A stretch of DNA of 64,000 bases. Origin: Prochlorococcus sp. scB243_498I20 (lineage in GTDB: Bacteria > Cyanobacteriota > Cyanobacteriia > PCC-6307 > Cyanobiaceae). The position numbers and the translations under genes were made by a program. The DNA is taken from NCBI GenBank assembly GCA_000635015.1, contig JFMR01000045.1, forward strand, positions 434,001 through 498,000, given 5' to 3'. The notes below the pieces were generated by a model, which was not told the origin of the DNA, searched no databases, and saw only the letters and a list, made by a program, of their open reading frames with translations. Positions 57,592 to 64,000 of the stretch are shown one piece after another. Numbering within the stretch: the stretch's first letter is position 1; each line of letters starts with the position of its first letter.

Positions 57592-57903
57592 ATGAACTTA
57601 AACATCAATAAATATATACTTTCTCTTATCTTTACAGGCTTAATTTTAATTCTTATCCCCTCGACTACATACGCAAATGAAATTTCTAGTATAAATCAAT
57701 ATTTTGGTATTACTCAACAAAAGGCTGTTATAAATTATGAAAAAAGTCAGCCTTCATCTATTGACAACCCTGTAGTGGATCCAAATTTCAACACTATGAG
57801 ATCAAAAGATACTGAGAGTTCAACTGCTATTTATATAGTTATAGGTTTGCTAGTTGTTGCCACAATTATTCCTTTAGCAACATGGTGGTATTTCTCTAAA
57901 TAA
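57592..57903 (+). CDS. Small exported protein with C-terminal membrane helix, 103 aa
   Basis: N-terminal signal peptide (residues 1-28, ending TTYANE), a short polar middle part (SSINQYFGITQQKAVINYEK and a Ser/Asp-rich stretch), then a C-terminal helix near 78-99 (AIYIVIGLLVVATIIPLATWW). If the signal is cleaved it is a single-pass membrane protein with its bulk outside. No family recognised. Ten bases separate it from cobU on the same strand. Confidence 0.65.
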   Translation: MNLNINKYILSLIFTGLILILIPSTTYANEISSINQYFGITQQKAVINYEKSQPSSIDNPVVDPNFNTMRSKDTESSTAIYIVIGLLVVATIIPLATWWYFSK

Positions 57904-57913
57904 TAGAGAATTT

Positions 57914-58474
57914 ATGAATACCAAAGATTTAAGTATTAGTGAATATTCATCTCATATAGTTTTTATTACAGGAGGTACAAAGAGTGGCAAAAGTGAATTC
58001 GCAGAACATCTTGGAAAGGAGGTAAAAAAATTATCATATGTTGCCCTATCTGATAACAATTTGGATGATAAAGCATGGCAAGAAAAAATTAATTTACATC
58101 GAAAAAGAAGGCCCAAAGATTGGAAATTAATAGAAACGACAGATCTATTAAATACATTAAGGAAAGAAGAAGGTCCATTATTAATAGATTCGATTGGTGG
58201 ATTCGTTATGAAAAGTATTGGCAAGGACCAAAATAAATGGATAACAAAAATGAATTCACTTATAAGTCTCTTAATGAAAAGAAATAACATAACAATTATT
58301 GTTGGAGAACAAGTAGGATGGAGTCTTGTATCTGAATATAAAATTGGTAATACTTATATTGAAAGAATCGGCGAACTTCAAAAAAGAATAACCAAAATAT
58401 CAAAAGATAATTGGCTGGCAATAAACGGCAGAGCAATCAAAATAGATGAAATAAGTATTGAAATACCTTATTAA
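57914..58474 (+). CDS. cobU: Adenosylcobinamide kinase / cobinamide-phosphate guanylyltransferase
   Basis: Bifunctional enzyme of late B12 synthesis or salvage: phosphorylates adenosylcobinamide and then attaches GMP. 186 residues. The P-loop is FITGGTKSGKSEFAEHL near 17-33, followed by YVALSDN (about 42) and HRKRRPKDWKLIE near 62-74 containing the guanylate-accepting His. INLHRKRR is the conserved block. Complements CobN in the same window. Confidence 0.9.
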   Translation: MNTKDLSISEYSSHIVFITGGTKSGKSEFAEHLGKEVKKLSYVALSDNNLDDKAWQEKINLHRKRRPKDWKLIETTDLLNTLRKEEGPLLIDSIGGFVMKSIGKDQNKWITKMNSLISLLMKRNNITIIVGEQVGWSLVSEYKIGNTYIERIGELQKRITKISKDNWLAINGRAIKIDEISIEIPY

Positions 58475-58476
58475 CA

Positions 58477-58959
58477 TTGGAAGTCGCTCTTTTTGAACCT
58501 AGAATCCCTCAAAATACTGGTAATATTGCCAGAACATGTGCTGCGTTTAATATACCTTTAAATCTTATAGAACCCTTAGGTTTTAAACTAGAAGATAAAT
58601 ATTTAAAAAGAGCTGGATTAGACTATTGGCCTCTAGTTACTGTTAATAAGTATGAAAATTTTGAAAAATTTTTGACCTCAAAAGTATCAAAAAGAATAAT
58701 TTCTTTTAGTAAAAAAAATGGATTGTATTTGAAGGATTTTAAATTTAAGCAAGATGATATTATGCTATTTGGGAGAGAAGATTCAGGATTGCCAGATTCC
58801 ATTATTAATAAAAGTGACTTTTTAATATCAATATTTATGCCTAATGTACAGACTGGAAACAATGATCAAAAAGGTGTTAGAAGTCTAAACCTTTCTGTAG
58901 CATGTGGAATTGCTATATATGAGGCCCACAAACAAATAAATTTTAAAAATGGTAACTAA
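58477..58959 (+). CDS. trmL: tRNA (cytidine/uridine-34 2'-O)-methyltransferase TrmL
   Basis: SPOUT-class methyltransferase acting on the wobble base of tRNA-Leu. 160 residues from a TTG start two bases after cobU; no ATG is available. Landmarks: PRIPQNTGNIARTCAAF near 8-24, LFGREDSGLP near 91-100 and SLNLSVACGIAIYEA near 137-151 forming the knot. Short length is typical of stand-alone TrmL. Confidence 0.9.
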   Translation: MEVALFEPRIPQNTGNIARTCAAFNIPLNLIEPLGFKLEDKYLKRAGLDYWPLVTVNKYENFEKFLTSKVSKRIISFSKKNGLYLKDFKFKQDDIMLFGREDSGLPDSIINKSDFLISIFMPNVQTGNNDQKGVRSLNLSVACGIAIYEAHKQINFKNGN

Positions 58960-58988
58960 GTACAACCAATGCCTTAGAATATTCCCAT

Positions 58989-59062
<74 letters not shown>

Positions 59063-59086
59063 TCTTCAATACTTTTCAATTGAAGA
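59063..59086 (+). terminator. Hairpin directly after tRNA-CAT
   Basis: TCTTCAAT (59063-59070) and ATTGAAGA (59079-59086) are exact inverted repeats around an 8-base loop, beginning one base after the tRNA discriminator. It could end transcription or guide 3' processing. There is no strong U-run immediately after it. Confidence 0.4.
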
Positions 59087-59129
59087 ACATACGTGAAATT
59101 TTAATTTAATTAAACTATTAAAGATAATA

Positions 59130-59417
59130 ATGTTTAATTCACTCGACACAGTCTTAGATCCAAAGAAATCTAAAGCAAAATATCCAGAAGCAAGAGTTAT
59201 AGTTCTTGATGACAATTTTAATACTTTTCAGCATGTCGCAAATTGTCTATTAACAATAATCCCATGCATGAGTGAACAAAGGGCATGGGATCTAACTATC
59301 AAAGTTGACAAGACAGGGTCGGCGGAGGTGTGGAGAGGTAATCTTGAGCAGGCAGAGCTATATCATGAGCAACTATTCAGCAAAGGATTAACAATGGCTC
59401 CAATTGAGAAAACATAA
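59130..59417 (+). CDS. clpS: ATP-dependent Clp protease adaptor ClpS
   Basis: Adaptor that feeds N-degron substrates to ClpAP/ClpCP. 95 residues with the substrate pocket and Clp-contact block VIVLDDNFNTFQHVANCLLTIIP (starting residue 24, shown as VIVLDDNFNTFQHV), then AWDLTIKVDKTGSAEVW near 54-70 and AELYHEQLFSKGLTM near 76-90. Cyanobacteria may carry two ClpS; this is the canonical-length form. Eleven bases before the DUF1651 gene. Confidence 0.93.
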   Translation: MFNSLDTVLDPKKSKAKYPEARVIVLDDNFNTFQHVANCLLTIIPCMSEQRAWDLTIKVDKTGSAEVWRGNLEQAELYHEQLFSKGLTMAPIEKT

Positions 59418-59428
59418 AATAAGAAAGA

Positions 59429-59680
59429 TTGACAGAAAACTTTTGGCTTATAAATTCGAACCGAACAAAGGTTAAAAGGTTTTCAAAGAATAATCAAAAT
59501 AAAGATAAATTTTTTGAATATATGTTTATTGACTCTGGAAGAATTCTTGGTGTTTTAGGAAAAGAACCACCTCTTATGACAACCAGAGAAGAACTTAAAG
59601 TTGATAAAGCTAGAGATGAATGGAGAAAGTTAATTGCTCAGGGTTGGAGGAGAACTAAACCAGTTTGGGAAGACTATTAG
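59429..59680 (+). CDS. DUF1651 family protein
   Basis: An 83-residue protein from a TTG start, in the picocyanobacterial family DUF1651. The diagnostic part is the C-terminus: PPLMTTREELKVDKARDEW near 47-65 followed by KLIAQGWRRTKPVW near 67-80. Function unknown. Such genes often lie in variable regions, and this one marks the left edge of the micro-gene stretch. Confidence 0.8.
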   Translation: MTENFWLINSNRTKVKRFSKNNQNKDKFFEYMFIDSGRILGVLGKEPPLMTTREELKVDKARDEWRKLIAQGWRRTKPVWEDY

Positions 59681-59808
59681 TATCCAATATTGTTACTAGG
59701 ATTAGTTATGCAAATAATTAGATTTAGGACGTAGTTAGCAGGTAAATTTAATGGCTTCAAAAGTAACAAAGCCATTCCTTGAGTCACATTAAATTCTTTA
59801 TTCTTCAT
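59677..59808 (-). CDS. Possible small protein, 43 aa
   Basis: ATG at 59808 to TAA at 59677: 43 residues starting MKNKEFNVTQGMALLLLK, with NLPANYVLNLIICITNP after it. It overlaps the end of the DUF1651 gene by four bases. Content is hydrophobic and plausible, but no ribosome-binding site stands out and no homology is evident. Low confidence. Confidence 0.3.
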   Translation of the reverse strand: MKNKEFNVTQGMALLLLKPLNLPANYVLNLIICITNPSNNIGY

Positions 59809-60032
59809 AAAAAATAAAAGTCTCATTTTAATTTTAAGAAGACTATCAAATGCAAGCTAAAAATACCGAAAAAAGATATATAAGCATTTATTGATTAAGG
59901 ATTTTCAAGATATCTAATATCTAAACCTTATTTAAAAAAATTATAGATTTAGGGTTACTTGTTATTTTTTTTAAACAAAAAATCCACGTTATAATTTAAT
60001 AATCCCTAGTATCTAATTCTTATAAATACCCA

Positions 60033-60182
60033 ATGAAATATTTCATCTCAAGCAAAAGATCAAGAGCTTTATTTGGTATTGGAATAGTTGCTATAAGCAT
60101 TGGATTAATATCAAAAAAAGTAATTAACTATCCAGCTGGAGGATGTATGAAAAGTACTCAAGAAATAACCTTTAATATCTAG
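60033..60182 (+). CDS. Small single-pass membrane protein, 49 aa
   Basis: ATG at 60033, TAG at 60180-60182. The product MKYFISSKRSRALFGIGIVA continues into a hydrophobic stretch to about residue 27, then a polar tail with a Gly-Gly-Cys. A basic N-terminus before the helix predicts an N-in orientation. A TATAATTTAAT promoter-like box lies about 45 bases upstream. No family known. Confidence 0.5.
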   Translation: MKYFISSKRSRALFGIGIVAISIGLISKKVINYPAGGCMKSTQEITFNI

Positions 60183-60205
60183 CCATTAATCATCTTACAT
60201 TTTCC

Positions 60206-60594
60206 TTAATTCTTAAATCCGGTCAACTTTGATAACTCTTTTAGTGAAAGTACACCTAAAATTAGTTTTCCATTGATTTCCTATGTGGGAAAACCTTTAA
60301 TTTTTTTATCAATGCATAATTGAGTTTGACTGTTTATGCCATCTCGTGCACATTCAACTACATTAAGTTCTTTATATGCTTGCTCACCAAATAATTCACT
60401 TTGATTTAGGCAATTAGAACACCAATATGCTGAATATTTAACTACACCATTATCTTTAGGTATTTTGCCAATTCGATTGATTCCCTAGTGCTTTCTGATG
60501 TGACTATAAGTTCTCTCTGATTATTTAAGTGGGAGCTATGTATAACACTTGGTAAAGTAAGCGAAGCTAGTAGTGGCATTAATAGGCGTTTCAT
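60206..60594 (-). pseudogene. Thioredoxin-fold secreted protein pseudogene (frameshift and amber)
   Basis: Starts MKRLLMPLLASLTLPSVIHS (signal-like) and runs to IELAKYLK. A missing A in the TTT run at 60455-60457 (plus strand) shifts the frame. After restoring it, the sequence reads DNGVVKYSAYWCSNCLNQSE with a WCSNC redox motif, then LFGEQAYKEL and NVVECARDGINSQTQLC. A second lesion is a TAG at 60281-60283 where the family has Trp (GFPT-stop-EING). It then continues to LSLKELSKLTGFKN and a TAA at 60206. The repaired length is 129 residues, close to VKOR-associated thioredoxin-like domains of picocyanobacteria. Two lesions imply a dead gene, barring sequencing error. Confidence 0.8.
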
Positions 60595-60611
60595 TTATTT
60601 AATACTTTTCC

Positions 60612-60743
60612 TCAATATTTTCTAACTATCTTATCAAGCAAAATTCGTATATCTTTATTTTTAAGTTTCTCTATTTGCTGAAGATTTTCAAGAAGATCAC
60701 ATATTTGATCCTGTGTTTCTTCATTTAATTCACTTACTGCCAT
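60612..60743 (-). CDS. Small helical hypothetical protein, 43 aa
   Basis: ATG at 60743, TGA at 60612-60614. 43 residues, MAVSELNEETQDQICDLLEN then LQQIEKLKNKDIRILLDKIV, strongly amphipathic helical. It starts 17 bases upstream of the pseudogene start on the same strand. Unknown function. Helical character and a clear start support a real gene. Confidence 0.5.
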   Translation of the reverse strand: MAVSELNEETQDQICDLLENLQQIEKLKNKDIRILLDKIVRKY

Positions 60744-60834
60744 TTATATTTAGAGTTGTTATATTCCAAATTTTAAATCAAAAGTAAATTTACATACTTA
60801 TTGTATTTATATTTTTTTATTGCTATTTTTTTAA

Positions 60835-60883
60835 AGCGGGCTAAGGTTCATATCTCCACGAGGATTTAGTCCGCTGAATTTTT
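60835..60883 (+). ncRNA. Hairpin element with U-tail, possible sRNA terminator
   Basis: AGCGGGCTAA (60835-60844) pairs with TTAGTCCGCT (60866-60875) over 10 bp including one G-U. An inner small hairpin TCC-ACGA-GGA sits in the loop. GAATTTTT follows on the plus strand. GC content is far above its surroundings. No plus-strand gene ends nearby except the 49-residue ORF 650 bases upstream, so this may end a non-coding RNA, or form one. Confidence 0.35.
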
Positions 60884-60996
60884 AAAGATTTAATTTATTT
60901 TGGATCCCTCTTTCAGAAGTTGATTAGAAATATTCAAAAATATTTATCTTTTCTTAATTTCTAAATTCCATTGAAAAGCATTCTCGTATAAACATT

Positions 60997-61013
60997 AATA
61001 GTGTGACACTATT
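60997..61013. promoter_or_regulatory. Palindrome AATAGTGTGACACTATT at the 3' end of the RHH gene
   Basis: A perfect 8+1+8 inverted repeat centred on the G at 61005. It lies immediately after the stop codon of the ribbon-helix-helix gene and shares the AGTGT-N-ACACT core with the site in that gene's promoter. Confidence 0.5.
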
Positions 61014-61378
61014 TATTCAATAATGTTGTTATTTCGCTTCATAACTTTCTTAAAATACTTAAACTCAATAAATTCATGCATCATTTTGATATCATCAGAT
61101 AATACTTTTTTATTAACTGCATATTCGTCCACATTAAGTGGAGATTTATTATTATCAGAAAATGTTTGATGTTCAATAGAAAAGTTTATAAATTCCTCTT
61201 TATGATTTTGATTTTGACCATAAGATTCATCTAACACGCCTCGAGACCTCAACGCTTCCTCAACCAATAAACCTGTGACTTTTGACTGACTAAACTCATT
61301 AGCTGTGCACAATTTTTCAATAATTTCATGCACTTCTTCACTTGGCAAAAAGCCAATTCTTTTCCTCGGAGAGGGCAT
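61013..61378 (-). CDS. Ribbon-helix-helix-like DNA-binding protein
   Basis: A 121-residue protein from the ATG at 61378, starting MPSPRKRIGFLPSEEVHEII, then KLCTANEFSQSKVTGLLVEE and ALRSRGVLD. This beta-strand plus two-helix pattern (residues 5-48) resembles ribbon-helix-helix repressors; the C-terminal half is charged and unassigned. A longer frame from 61399 would place the start inside the operator-like palindrome, so 61378 is preferred. AGTGT-N-ACACT palindromes flank the -10 element, so autoregulation is likely (inference). Confidence 0.7.
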   Translation of the reverse strand: MPSPRKRIGFLPSEEVHEIIEKLCTANEFSQSKVTGLLVEEALRSRGVLDESYGQNQNHKEEFINFSIEHQTFSDNNKSPLNVDEYAVNKKVLSDDIKMMHEFIEFKYFKKVMKRNNNIIE

Positions 61379-61391
61379 AATTAAAAAAATT

Positions 61392-61424
61392 AGTGTCACA
61401 CTTGCACATTATAAGTGTTGCACT
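61392..61424 (-). promoter_or_regulatory. Promoter of the RHH gene with two flanking palindromes
   Basis: On the minus strand, TATAAT lies at 61413-61408. Immediately downstream is AGTGTCACACT (61392-61402), a perfect 5-1-5 palindrome. Immediately upstream is AGTGTTGCACT (61414-61424), imperfect. The gene's ATG is 14 bases after the downstream palindrome. This is the layout of a small autorepressor. Confidence 0.55.
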
Positions 61425-61453
61425 ATATTTGATTTAAGTCAACTAATTTTGCT

Positions 61454-61606
61454 ATGCATATTTTATTATTTCCTGTCGGATTTTTTCTTTGGTATCTAGC
61501 TTATGACGCAAAACCTATCATTAATGATGAAGTAACACTTAATTGGGAAGAAAAAAATACAATTAAAAGAAATAAACTTTTAAATATAATCGACGAAAGC
61601 TTTTAA
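61454..61606 (+). CDS. Small membrane-anchored hypothetical protein, 50 aa
   Basis: ATG at 61454, TAA at 61604-61606. The N-terminus MHILLFPVGFFLWYLAYDAK is hydrophobic (a membrane helix), followed by a polar tail with WEEKNTIKRNKLLN. Divergent from the RHH gene, with 75 bases between starts, so the palindrome promoter could also affect it. It overlaps the end of a convergent small ORF by four bases. Confidence 0.5.
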   Translation: MHILLFPVGFFLWYLAYDAKPIINDEVTLNWEEKNTIKRNKLLNIIDESF

Positions 61607-61782
61607 AATTTACTTTTAATCGATTTTGACCATTCCTTGTGCTTATTATCTAGATCTGAGATTAACTGTTTTTGATAAGTAAATTTGAGTTGATTTTCGT
61701 TAAGTGATTTTTTTGTGATAATCATCTCTTTAGAGAAAAAATCAGGAGTGTTGGAACTACTAACTATTTTTTTGACTTGCAT
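61603..61782 (-). CDS. Small hypothetical protein, 59 aa
   Basis: ATG at 61782, TAA at 61603-61605. 59 residues, MQVKKIVSSSNTPDFFSKEM then a Lys/Gln-rich helical part ending HKEWSKSIKSKF. Very basic and soluble. It shares four bases with the convergent 50-residue gene. No family recognised. Confidence 0.45.
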   Translation of the reverse strand: MQVKKIVSSSNTPDFFSKEMIITKKSLNENQLKFTYQKQLISDLDNKHKEWSKSIKSKF

Positions 61783-61944
61783 ATAATGAATTCATCTATT
61801 TTTTTTATATGACTTAAAAGGATATAGTCTCAATATTTTTATATTTATTTTATATTTCCTTCATGTGTATTTTTAGCGAGTTTGTTAAAAATATTAGTTT
61901 ATTAAATAAGAAAGGGTATATTTAAACTAAATATATGTTTTATC

Positions 61945-62118
61945 ATGAATCTAAAGGAGAGAGGGATTACTGTTGGAGATTTACTAATAATATTAATAAT
62001 AATAATCACTTCTACAATATTAATTAAATCATTTAGCAAGGATAAGAAAACAACACTTAATTTTAGTAATCAAGAGCAAGTTTCTTATAAGAAAAATTAC
62101 TATCAAAAATTTATTTGA
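61945..62118 (+). CDS. Small membrane protein with prepilin-like N-terminus, 57 aa
   Basis: ATG at 61945, TGA at 62116-62118. It begins MNLKERGITVGDLLIILIII, a short basic leader, then Gly followed by a hydrophobic helix up to about residue 28, then a polar tail. The G-x-T-V-G-D pattern recalls the prepilin cleavage region (G-F-T-x-x-E), with Asp where the helix Glu5 would be. It is far too short for a pilin. AAGGAGAG-like sequence inside the start region is coding. No function known. Confidence 0.55.
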   Translation: MNLKERGITVGDLLIILIIIITSTILIKSFSKDKKTTLNFSNQEQVSYKKNYYQKFI

Positions 62119-62228
62119 ATAGCTTATATAAATCATTTATAAAACTCTAAGTTAATTCAATTAACTATTAAGTATCTATTTTATAAATTTCAAGAATTAA
62201 TAATTATCAAACAATGAGTATATGTATT

Positions 62229-62405
62229 TTAAATATTTTGATGAAATGATTTAGAACATTCCCATTTCAAGTTATCCTTTAAATCATTTATATCATTTGA
62301 TATTGAAACTAAATTGACCATTTGAAGAATTTGACTTTTATCTAGCCTATTAATAACAATAAGTTTATTAAGCATTTCTAAAACAGATTTATCATTAATA
62401 TTCAT
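62229..62405 (-). CDS. Small helical hypothetical protein, 58 aa
   Basis: ATG at 62405, TAA at 62229-62231. The product MNINDKSVLEMLNKLIVINR is followed by LDKSQILQMVNLVSIS and a C-terminal DLKDNLKWEC, with an amphipathic helical character. No family recognised. Good start context is not evident. It is included because of its length and its place in the run of micro-genes. Confidence 0.45.
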   Translation of the reverse strand: MNINDKSVLEMLNKLIVINRLDKSQILQMVNLVSISNDINDLKDNLKWECSKSFHQNI

Positions 62406-62602
62406 TGTTTGTATAAAAACAATTATCCTTCAATTCAAATACTTTATCTTATAATTTAATAATTTTCTCTTAAGATTTCATTATATATTTTATGATAAAT
62501 ATAAAAATTATTTATAAATTCATCAAAAATAAAATTCTTCTTATAAGAAAATATCATAGGCTCACTTTCTTATAAATTCGTTTATTGTAAAAAGAAAAAA
62601 AA

Positions 62603-62773
62603 ATGAAAAAAAACTCAGAGAAAGAATATCTTAATAGAGATGAAGTTAATGAAATGATTGAATCAGCTTTAAGGAGACATAATAGAAGATCTACAATAAT
62701 ATCAAGCGTACTTGGCTGGATTCTAATAGGAGGTTATTCGTTTGGACTTTTTCAAGCAGTTCAAAATGTCTAA
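62603..62773 (+). CDS. Small single-pass membrane protein, 56 aa
   Basis: ATG at 62603, TAA at 62771-62773. It begins MKKNSEKEYLNRDEVNEMIE, then a basic ALRRHNRRS, then a helix SSVLGWILIGGYSFGLF near 34-50. An acidic/charged cytosolic head with the basic stretch just before the membrane predicts N-in topology. Sixty-four bases before the next ORF on the same strand. Function unknown. Confidence 0.55.
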   Translation: MKKNSEKEYLNRDEVNEMIESALRRHNRRSTIISSVLGWILIGGYSFGLFQAVQNV

Positions 62774-62836
62774 TTAATCTTTTCTTTAAAGTAGAACTTG
62801 CTAGATGATAAATTAATATAAGACTAAGTATTTAAT

Positions 62837-63058
62837 ATGAGGGAATATATTGAGGCAAATCTTATAGTGATAAGAAAGTACTTAAAAAAACGTAAACAGT
62901 ATTCATCAAAATTAAATAATGCTTCGATAATGGAAGAATTCAAAGAATGGAGCAAAGATCCACTACCTGAGACAGAATCAATTTGGACTTTACCTGACTT
63001 AACGAGAAATGAAAGACTAAAAAATTTTTGTCGCTCAATTAAGAAGGAAATAAGATAA
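62837..63058 (+). CDS. Small basic hypothetical protein, 73 aa
   Basis: A 73-residue soluble protein beginning MREYIEANLIVIRKYLKKRK, with a Pro-rich middle DPLPETESIWTLPDL and a basic C-terminus CRSIKKEIR. Helical ends. No family recognised. It lies downstream of the 56-residue gene and converges on the 52-residue one, five bases apart. Confidence 0.6.
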   Translation: MREYIEANLIVIRKYLKKRKQYSSKLNNASIMEEFKEWSKDPLPETESIWTLPDLTRNERLKNFCRSIKKEIR

Positions 63059-63062
63059 GTTT

Positions 63063-63221
63063 TTAACTACCTAGTTGTATATTATTTACTTTTAAGTAAA
63101 AATAACCTGCAAAACCAACTATATTCAAAATTACAACGAAAATCCAAGCTCCAATTGGCTGATTAGAATCAATTTTTTTTATTTTAACTTTTTCCTTTAG
63201 TCTTTCAATATATTTAGCCAT
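63063..63221 (-). CDS. Small single-pass membrane protein, 52 aa
   Basis: ATG at 63221, TAA at 63063-63065. MAKYIERLKEKVKIKKIDSN forms a very basic cytosolic head; the helix is AWIFVVILNIVGFAGYFYL near 25-43, with a short outer tail. Typical small N-in membrane protein. No family recognised. Confidence 0.55.
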   Translation of the reverse strand: MAKYIERLKEKVKIKKIDSNQPIGAWIFVVILNIVGFAGYFYLKVNNIQLGS

Positions 63222-63524
63222 AATTGAAAATATTAAAAAGAATATTCCTAATTATAGGGATATAAATTTTAAGGAATCTTAAATAAAATAAAATTTCTTT
63301 TAATTCGAATTTCTATTGTCAAGCCTGTTAATAGGATATTTAATTAACTCCTTTTTGAGATTTTTTAAAAGTTTATTGTGATTCAAAATTGTAAATTTCC
63401 TAGTAAAGGAATAGTGCCATTTCATTGAATTAAAAAAAAACTTGCTAATTCATTATTAATAAAATTATAATACTTAATACGGTCATTCAGACCATACATA
63501 ATTTAAATAAGGACAAATTTTTTC
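63222..63524. other. 303-base non-coding gap before the peroxiredoxin
   Basis: No ORF of note on either strand. It holds the peroxiredoxin promoter (listed) and a GGTC-ATTCA-GACC inverted repeat at 63481-63493, about 32 bases before the ATG, which could be a 5' leader hairpin or regulator site. Confidence 0.5.
63442..63471 (+). promoter_or_regulatory. Sigma-70-type promoter for the peroxiredoxin
   Basis: TTGCTA (63442-63447), 18-base spacer, TATAAT (63466-63471). This predicts a start around 63478 and a leader of about 47 bases with an AAGG-type ribosome-binding site near 63509. Confidence 0.5.
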
Positions 63525-64000
63525 ATGAGCTTAAGAGTTGGCCAAGAAGCACCAGACTTTAGTGCTACAGCAGTATATGATCAAGAGTTTAAGGAGATTA
63601 CACTTTCAGGTCTAAGAGGTAAATGGGTTGTTCTATTCTTTTACCCACTAGATTTTACATTTGTATGTCCAACTGAAATCACTGCATTTAGTGATAGATA
63701 CCAAGATTTCTCGGCACTTAATACGGAAATACTTGGGGTATCAGTTGATAGCAAACACTGTCATTTGGCTTGGATACAAACCCCAAGAAATGAAGGCGGT
63801 ATAGGAGATATTAACTATCCGTTAGTTTCTGACTTAAAAAGAGAAATATGCCAGGCATACAATGTTCTAAATGATGATGGTGAGGCTGATAGAGGTCTAT
63901 TTCTTATCAATCCCGAAGGAGTAGTTATGCATACGACTGTTAACAAGGCTCCGGTAGGTAGAAATGTTGATGAAACGCTAAGGATTCTTCAAGGTTATCA
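63525..64000 (+). CDS. 2-Cys peroxiredoxin (AhpC/TSA family), partial at 3' end
   Basis: Thiol peroxidase that reduces hydrogen peroxide using thioredoxin, runs off the right edge after 158 codons. It begins [20 protein letters not shown]; the peroxidatic Cys48 is in FVCPTEI within the block [19 protein letters not shown]. The [13 protein letters not shown] and NPEGVVMH blocks also fit typical 2-Cys enzymes. The resolving Cys (about residue 170) lies outside the window. Cytosolic form, distinct from the exported PrxQ-like protein at 13 kb. Confidence 0.95.
   Translation, partial: MSLRVGQEAPDFSATAVYDQEFKEITLSGLRGKWVVLFFYPLDFTFVCPTEITAFSDRYQDFSALNTEILGVSVDSKHCHLAWIQTPRNEGGIGDINYPLVSDLKREICQAYNVLNDDGEADRGLFLINPEGVVMHTTVNKAPVGRNVDETLRILQGY

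Noticed and set aside
61305-61499. Plus-strand 64-residue frame antisense to the RHH gene
   Set aside because: Overlaps the RHH gene and its promoter; the ATG at 61454 in another frame gives the better small gene.

Overview
The window is a gene-dense, very AT-rich stretch of chromosome that looks like a high-light-adapted Prochlorococcus. The evidence is photosystem I PsaK, the cyanobacterial/plastid protein families DUF2499, DUF3593, DUF1995, DUF3110 and HemJ, a CCB2/CCB4-like cytochrome b6f assembly protein, the picocyanobacterial family DUF1651, no phycobilisome genes, and minimal spacing between genes. There is no rRNA, CRISPR array, insertion sequence or intact prophage. The strain cannot be fixed from the sequence alone.

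Layout: 0-5.3 kb holds a PLP decarboxylase, a membrane-tethered GTPase, lspA, bioY and a MacB-like permease. 5.3-18.2 kb holds pyruvate kinase, MazG-like and YggT proteins, scpB, ilvA, dxs, psaK, the DUF3593/DUF2499 pair, a secreted peroxiredoxin, rpmB, htpG, hisZ, an inositol-phosphatase-like gene, a ferredoxin and tRNA-Ser(GGA). 18.5-25.8 kb holds a dnaK-dnaJ pair, DUF3110, a cyclophilin, ribBA, argC and purN. 26-38.4 kb holds pgi, leuS, a tightly packed dapF/nifS-like/DUF1995/dacB run, coaD, a flavin reductase, uvrC, hemJ and a PHP phosphoesterase. 38.4-48.5 kb holds cobN, ilvE, metH, DUF2237 and an Ap4A phosphorylase. 48.6-50.4 kb holds an odd locus: a ribbon-helix-helix/J-domain fusion and a small exported protein, with three copies of a 12-bp-period repeat around them. 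50.4-59.7 kb holds pheT, rpmG-rpsR, an RNase II-like gene, metG-lptC, a CCB-like gene, cobU, trmL, tRNA-Met(CAT), clpS and DUF1651.

59.7-63.2 kb is different. It is a run of about ten tiny ORFs of 43-121 codons, most of them too short for default gene callers. Among them are a thioredoxin-fold pseudogene (one frameshift plus one amber codon) and a ribbon-helix-helix gene whose promoter is bracketed by palindromes that look like its own operators. A 2-Cys peroxiredoxin then starts and runs off the end of the window.

Functional links: DXS supplies isoprenoid precursors for pigments; CobN and CobU make the B12 that MetH uses; IlvA and IlvE act in branched-chain amino acid synthesis; DnaK/DnaJ, HtpG and ClpS serve protein quality control; PrxQ-like and AhpC-like enzymes handle peroxide; HemJ and the CCB-like protein serve haem/chlorophyll synthesis and b6f assembly. 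The most interesting parts are the 49.7-50.4 kb repeat locus, the autoregulator-like RHH gene near 61.4 kb and the micro-gene island around it.
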